The translations under genes and the position numbers were made by a program. The notes under the pieces are model-generated. The model was not told the origin of the DNA. It saw only the letters and a list, made by a program, of their open reading frames with translations, and did not search any database. This document shows positions 6,388 to 8,591 of a stretch of DNA of 8,591 bases, one piece after another. The stretch is from Deltaproteobacteria bacterium. Its GTDB lineage: Bacteria; UBA10199; DSSB01. Positions within the stretch are counted from its first letter, which is position 1. Each line of letters starts with the position of its first letter. Location: the NCBI GenBank assembly GCA_020440745.1, contig JAGRNM010000047.1, forward strand, positions 1 through 8,591. Direction: 5' to 3'.

Positions 6388-7143
6388 TTAGTTTAATCTT
6401 AAAGCGCCATCCAATCTTACCACACTACCATTGAGCATGGGATTTTCGATCATATGCTTAATCATGGCGGCAAATTCTTCGGGTTTTCCTAAGCGCTTGG
6501 GGAAGGGCAGAGTTTTGATGAGCATCTCTTTGGCAGCATCGGGCAGACTAGCCATCATGGGCGTGTCAAACACGCCAGGAGCGATCCCCATCACTCTAAT
6601 ACCTAGGTCAGCTAAGTCTCTGGCCATAGGCAATACTAAAGAACGGATGCCTCCCTTACTAGCGGCGTAAGCTGTTTGTCCTTTTTGTCCTTCAAAGGCG
6701 GCTATAGAACTAGTCATCACCAAAAGACCGCGTTCTCCATTTTCATTGGGCTCATTTTTGGCCATCACCTCAGCGGCGCATTGGCAAACGTTATAAGTGC
6801 CGCTTAGGTTGACCTGGATGACTTTTTCAAAAATATTTAAGTCACTAGCTTGACCTCCTTGCAAGGTCTTGATGGCCATAGCCACTCCTGCGCAATTAAC
6901 CGCCACGTGTAAAGAACCCCAAGACTCTACTAAATTAGACAAAGCTTGTTTAATTTGCTGACGGTCCGTGACATCCACACCTATAAAAGCAGCTCCCATT
7001 GCTTTCACTGCTTCTTCTCTTTCTTTTCCTGGCAAGTCTAAGGCGCTTACTTGTAAGCCTGCTTTGACCAAGGCTTGTACTACGGCTCCTCCCAAACCTG
7101 AGGCACCTCCAGTAACGATGGCATTTAATTTTTCTAACTTCAT
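6388..7143 (-). CDS. Short-chain dehydrogenase, HSD17B10 (3-hydroxyacyl-CoA dehydrogenase type 2) family
   Basis: 251 residues, a classical SDR length. The Rossmann nucleotide motif TGGASGLG is at 11-18, with an acidic residue at the end of strand 2 (D36 in ALDLPG) favouring NAD(H). NCAG is at 83-86 and VNLSGT, with Asn112, at 111-116. The catalytic set is Ser146, Tyr159 and Lys163 (YAASK). Stretches such as SIAAFEGQKGQTAYAASKGG, LPMARDLADLGIRVMGIAPG, PFPKRLG and ENPMLNG closely follow mitochondrial HSD17B10/SDR5C1 as I recall its sequence. That enzyme oxidises 3-hydroxyacyl-CoA, including 2-methyl-3-hydroxybutyryl-CoA. AAGGAG lies six bases before ATG. The gene lies 29 bp after rnd and 11 bp before rsmE on the same strand. 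The family is firm; the physiological substrate is inferred. Confidence 0.92.
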   Translation of the reverse strand: MKLEKLNAIVTGGASGLGGAVVQALVKAGLQVSALDLPGKEREEAVKAMGAAFIGVDVTDRQQIKQALSNLVESWGSLHVAVNCAGVAMAIKTLQGGQASDLNIFEKVIQVNLSGTYNVCQCAAEVMAKNEPNENGERGLLVMTSSIAAFEGQKGQTAYAASKGGIRSLVLPMARDLADLGIRVMGIAPGVFDTPMMASLPDAAKEMLIKTLPFPKRLGKPEEFAAMIKHMIENPMLNGSVVRLDGALRLN

Positions 7144-7172
7144 AAAAATCTCCTTAAACTTTAAATAGAGGG

Positions 7173-8330
7173 TTAATAAATTTTTAATTTTTTATTTTGA
7201 ATACCTAAAAGTTTTTTGCCGGCTAGGGCTTCTTCTAAAGTTTCTCCAACTAAACTAGCTGCTTGAGGATGGATAAGACCTCTTTGAATCCATTCTGCTT
7301 GGGTGTATAACTCTTCAGCGAGTAGGATTTCTAGCTCTTTATTGGTCATGACTAAACGATTGGCAAGTCTTAGCTCTTGGCAAAGACATTTAATTAAAGT
7401 GGCTAAAAAAGAGACTACGCTTTTTTCTTGGGCTCCTAGATGCTTTCCTTTACTCAAAAGTGGCAAAGCGGTTTTTTTGTCTTCTTCTTGTGATTGTAGA
7501 AGGTTTAAGAGTTCCTGACCTTGTTTTTTAACTTCTCTTAAATGAAGTCCTCTAAAGTTGGCTAGTTGTTTGAGAGTCTTAGGCTGACTTCTGGCTAAGC
7601 TGATTAAAGTAGCGTCATCAGCTAGACGCTTTCTTGGTTGGTTTAAACTTAAAGCTCTTTCTTCTCTCCATTTTAAGAGTCTCTTGAGGCAAGCATAGTG
7701 ATGAGATTTTAGATGCCGGCTTTTGGCTAGTTTTTGAGCCATGGATTCTAAGGGTTCTTCATAAAGTTTGGGGTTACTAAAAGCAGCTGATAGTTCTAAG
7801 GCCCAATCCCAACGATCTAATTTTTTAAGTTCACTCTCTAAGTACTGACTTAAGCGGACTAAGTGTTTTACATCATCTAAGGCATAACTTTCCATTTCTG
7901 GACTTAAAGGCCGATTAAGCCAACGGGTACGGCTTAGATTTTTGCTAAGTTTAACCTTGATGGTTTTTCTTAAGAGATCTTCCAAGCTAATACTTTCCCC
8001 TAGACCCATAAGACTAGCTGCCTCAAGTGTGTCCAAAATAGGAGAGGCAGTAATGCCATAGATTTTTTGCAAACACTCCTGATCCCCATAGGCAGCATGT
8101 AAGACTTTTAGTACTTTTTGGTTTTGAAGTAAGTCTAAGAGAGGAGCCATGTCCTTAATATCAAAACAGGTGGGGTCAATTAAGTAGGCTTGCTTATCAG
8201 TAGCCACTTGGATTAAGGCTAACTCGGGAAGATAAGTGTGTTCTCGAACAAACTCTGTGTCAAAGGCTAAAACCGGCTCTTGTGCAAGCTCAAGACATAG
8301 TTTTGTAAGTGCTTGAGTGTTGGTAATCAT
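7173..8330 (-). CDS. rnd: Ribonuclease D (3'-5' exonuclease, tRNA 3' maturation)
   Basis: 385 residues, near the roughly 375 of E. coli RNase D. It trims 3' ends of tRNA precursors and other small RNAs. The DEDD nuclease domain shows Exo I FDTEF (Asp24, Glu26), Exo II around LHAAYGDQECL (Asp83) and Exo III YALDDV (Tyr149, Asp153), which makes it DEDDy type with all metal ligands present. An HRDC domain follows at about 200-280, with the conserved WREERA...N.PR..LADDATL pattern and LKQLANFRGL. A further C-terminal helical region (about 295-370) fits the second HRDC-like domain. The ATG has a weak purine-rich RBS (GAGAAG). It is the first gene of the minus-strand cluster and diverges from the transporter gene. 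Confidence 0.93.
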   Translation of the reverse strand: MITNTQALTKLCLELAQEPVLAFDTEFVREHTYLPELALIQVATDKQAYLIDPTCFDIKDMAPLLDLLQNQKVLKVLHAAYGDQECLQKIYGITASPILDTLEAASLMGLGESISLEDLLRKTIKVKLSKNLSRTRWLNRPLSPEMESYALDDVKHLVRLSQYLESELKKLDRWDWALELSAAFSNPKLYEEPLESMAQKLAKSRHLKSHHYACLKRLLKWREERALSLNQPRKRLADDATLISLARSQPKTLKQLANFRGLHLREVKKQGQELLNLLQSQEEDKKTALPLLSKGKHLGAQEKSVVSFLATLIKCLCQELRLANRLVMTNKELEILLAEELYTQAEWIQRGLIHPQAASLVGETLEEALAGKKLLGIQNKKLKIY

Positions 8331-8426
8331 TTTTCTTCTCTTAATTAATAAAAAGGACCAATACGAGAAATTTAATTTTTTTTAAGCATTTTTTAAACTG
8401 CTGGTTCGTTTAGCATTCATTTTCTT
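8331..8426. other. Divergent intergenic region between rnd and the transporter gene
   Basis: 96 bp, very AT-rich, and must hold start signals for both directions. Only a weak purine-rich stretch precedes rnd, and no Shine-Dalgarno is visible before the transporter ATG. No promoter hexamer pair was clear enough to call. Confidence 0.55.
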
Positions 8427-8591
8427 ATGTCTAAATTTAGTTTTTCAAAAAAATATTCAAGTTTTTTAATCTCTTATGCGTGGATTATAGTAGTTTTGTT
8501 TTTAGCTTTGAGCGCTTTGAGTCTTCCTAGGGTAATTAAGCTATTCAAAAATTTATCTACTGACACCGTTGATTTATTACCCAAAGACTAT
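8427..8591 (+). CDS. RND/MMPL-family transporter (N-terminal 55 codons)
   Basis: The frame opens at ATG 8427 and is still open at the window end. The 55 residues show a short basic start, one strong transmembrane helix (about 14-34, SYAWIIVVLFLALSALSLP), then LSTDTVDLLPKDY. A first helix followed closely by a D-LLP-D/Y motif at the beginning of a periplasmic loop is typical of MMPL/RND-superfamily exporters, including HpnN-like hopanoid transporters, which are usually 750-900 residues. No Shine-Dalgarno is seen. Upstream in-frame codons back to TAA at 8394 contain no ATG, GTG or TTG, so this start is the only reasonable one. Substrate and subfamily cannot be judged from this fragment. Confidence 0.75.
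   Translation, partial: MSKFSFSKKYSSFLISYAWIIVVLFLALSALSLPRVIKLFKNLSTDTVDLLPKDY

Overview
The window is a compact, mostly protein-coding stretch of moderately AT-rich bacterial DNA. It suggests a Gram-negative, respiring bacterium. The evidence is a three-subunit succinate dehydrogenase with a single fused diheme cytochrome b (b558 type), a secreted beta-helix protein with a Cys-containing C-terminal anchor, and an RND/MMPL-type exporter. That succinate dehydrogenase layout is known from the former Deltaproteobacteria, Bdellovibrionota, Bacteroidota and Bacillus. A deltaproteobacteria-like lineage fits best, but this is inference and low confidence. I see no RNA genes, insertion sequences, CRISPR arrays or phage genes.

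Layout from left to right. (1) The 3' part of an SCP2 sterol-carrier domain gene, + strand, 1-315. (2) A strong bidirectional terminator, 338-371, shared with the convergent neighbour. (3) A secreted right-handed beta-helix protein, - strand, 393-1829. (4) A 235-bp non-coding stretch with a striking cluster of one heptamer. (5) The sdhC-sdhA-sdhB operon, - strand, 5403 down to 2065, tightly packed, with a TTG start for sdhC. (6) A 244-bp non-coding stretch dense in palindromes and short repeats, upstream of sdhC. (7) A second - strand operon reading rnd (RNase D), then a short-chain dehydrogenase of the HSD17B10 type, then rsmE (16S rRNA m3U methyltransferase), 8330 down to 5648. (8) A 96-bp divergent region, followed by the first 55 codons of an RND/MMPL-family transporter, + strand, running off the window.

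The sdh operon encodes succinate oxidation coupled to (mena)quinone reduction at the membrane. The SCP2 protein and the HSD17B10-like dehydrogenase suggest lipid or acyl-CoA metabolism. RNase D and RsmE act in RNA maturation. The most thought-provoking arrangement is the HSD17B10-like dehydrogenase between a tRNA 3'-end nuclease and a SPOUT methyltransferase. In animal mitochondria the HSD17B10 protein is itself a subunit of a tRNA-processing complex with a SPOUT methyltransferase. The other points worth following are the operator-like DNA upstream of sdhC, a 16-bp element shared between two upstream regions, and the Cys-type C-terminal sorting signal on the beta-helix protein.
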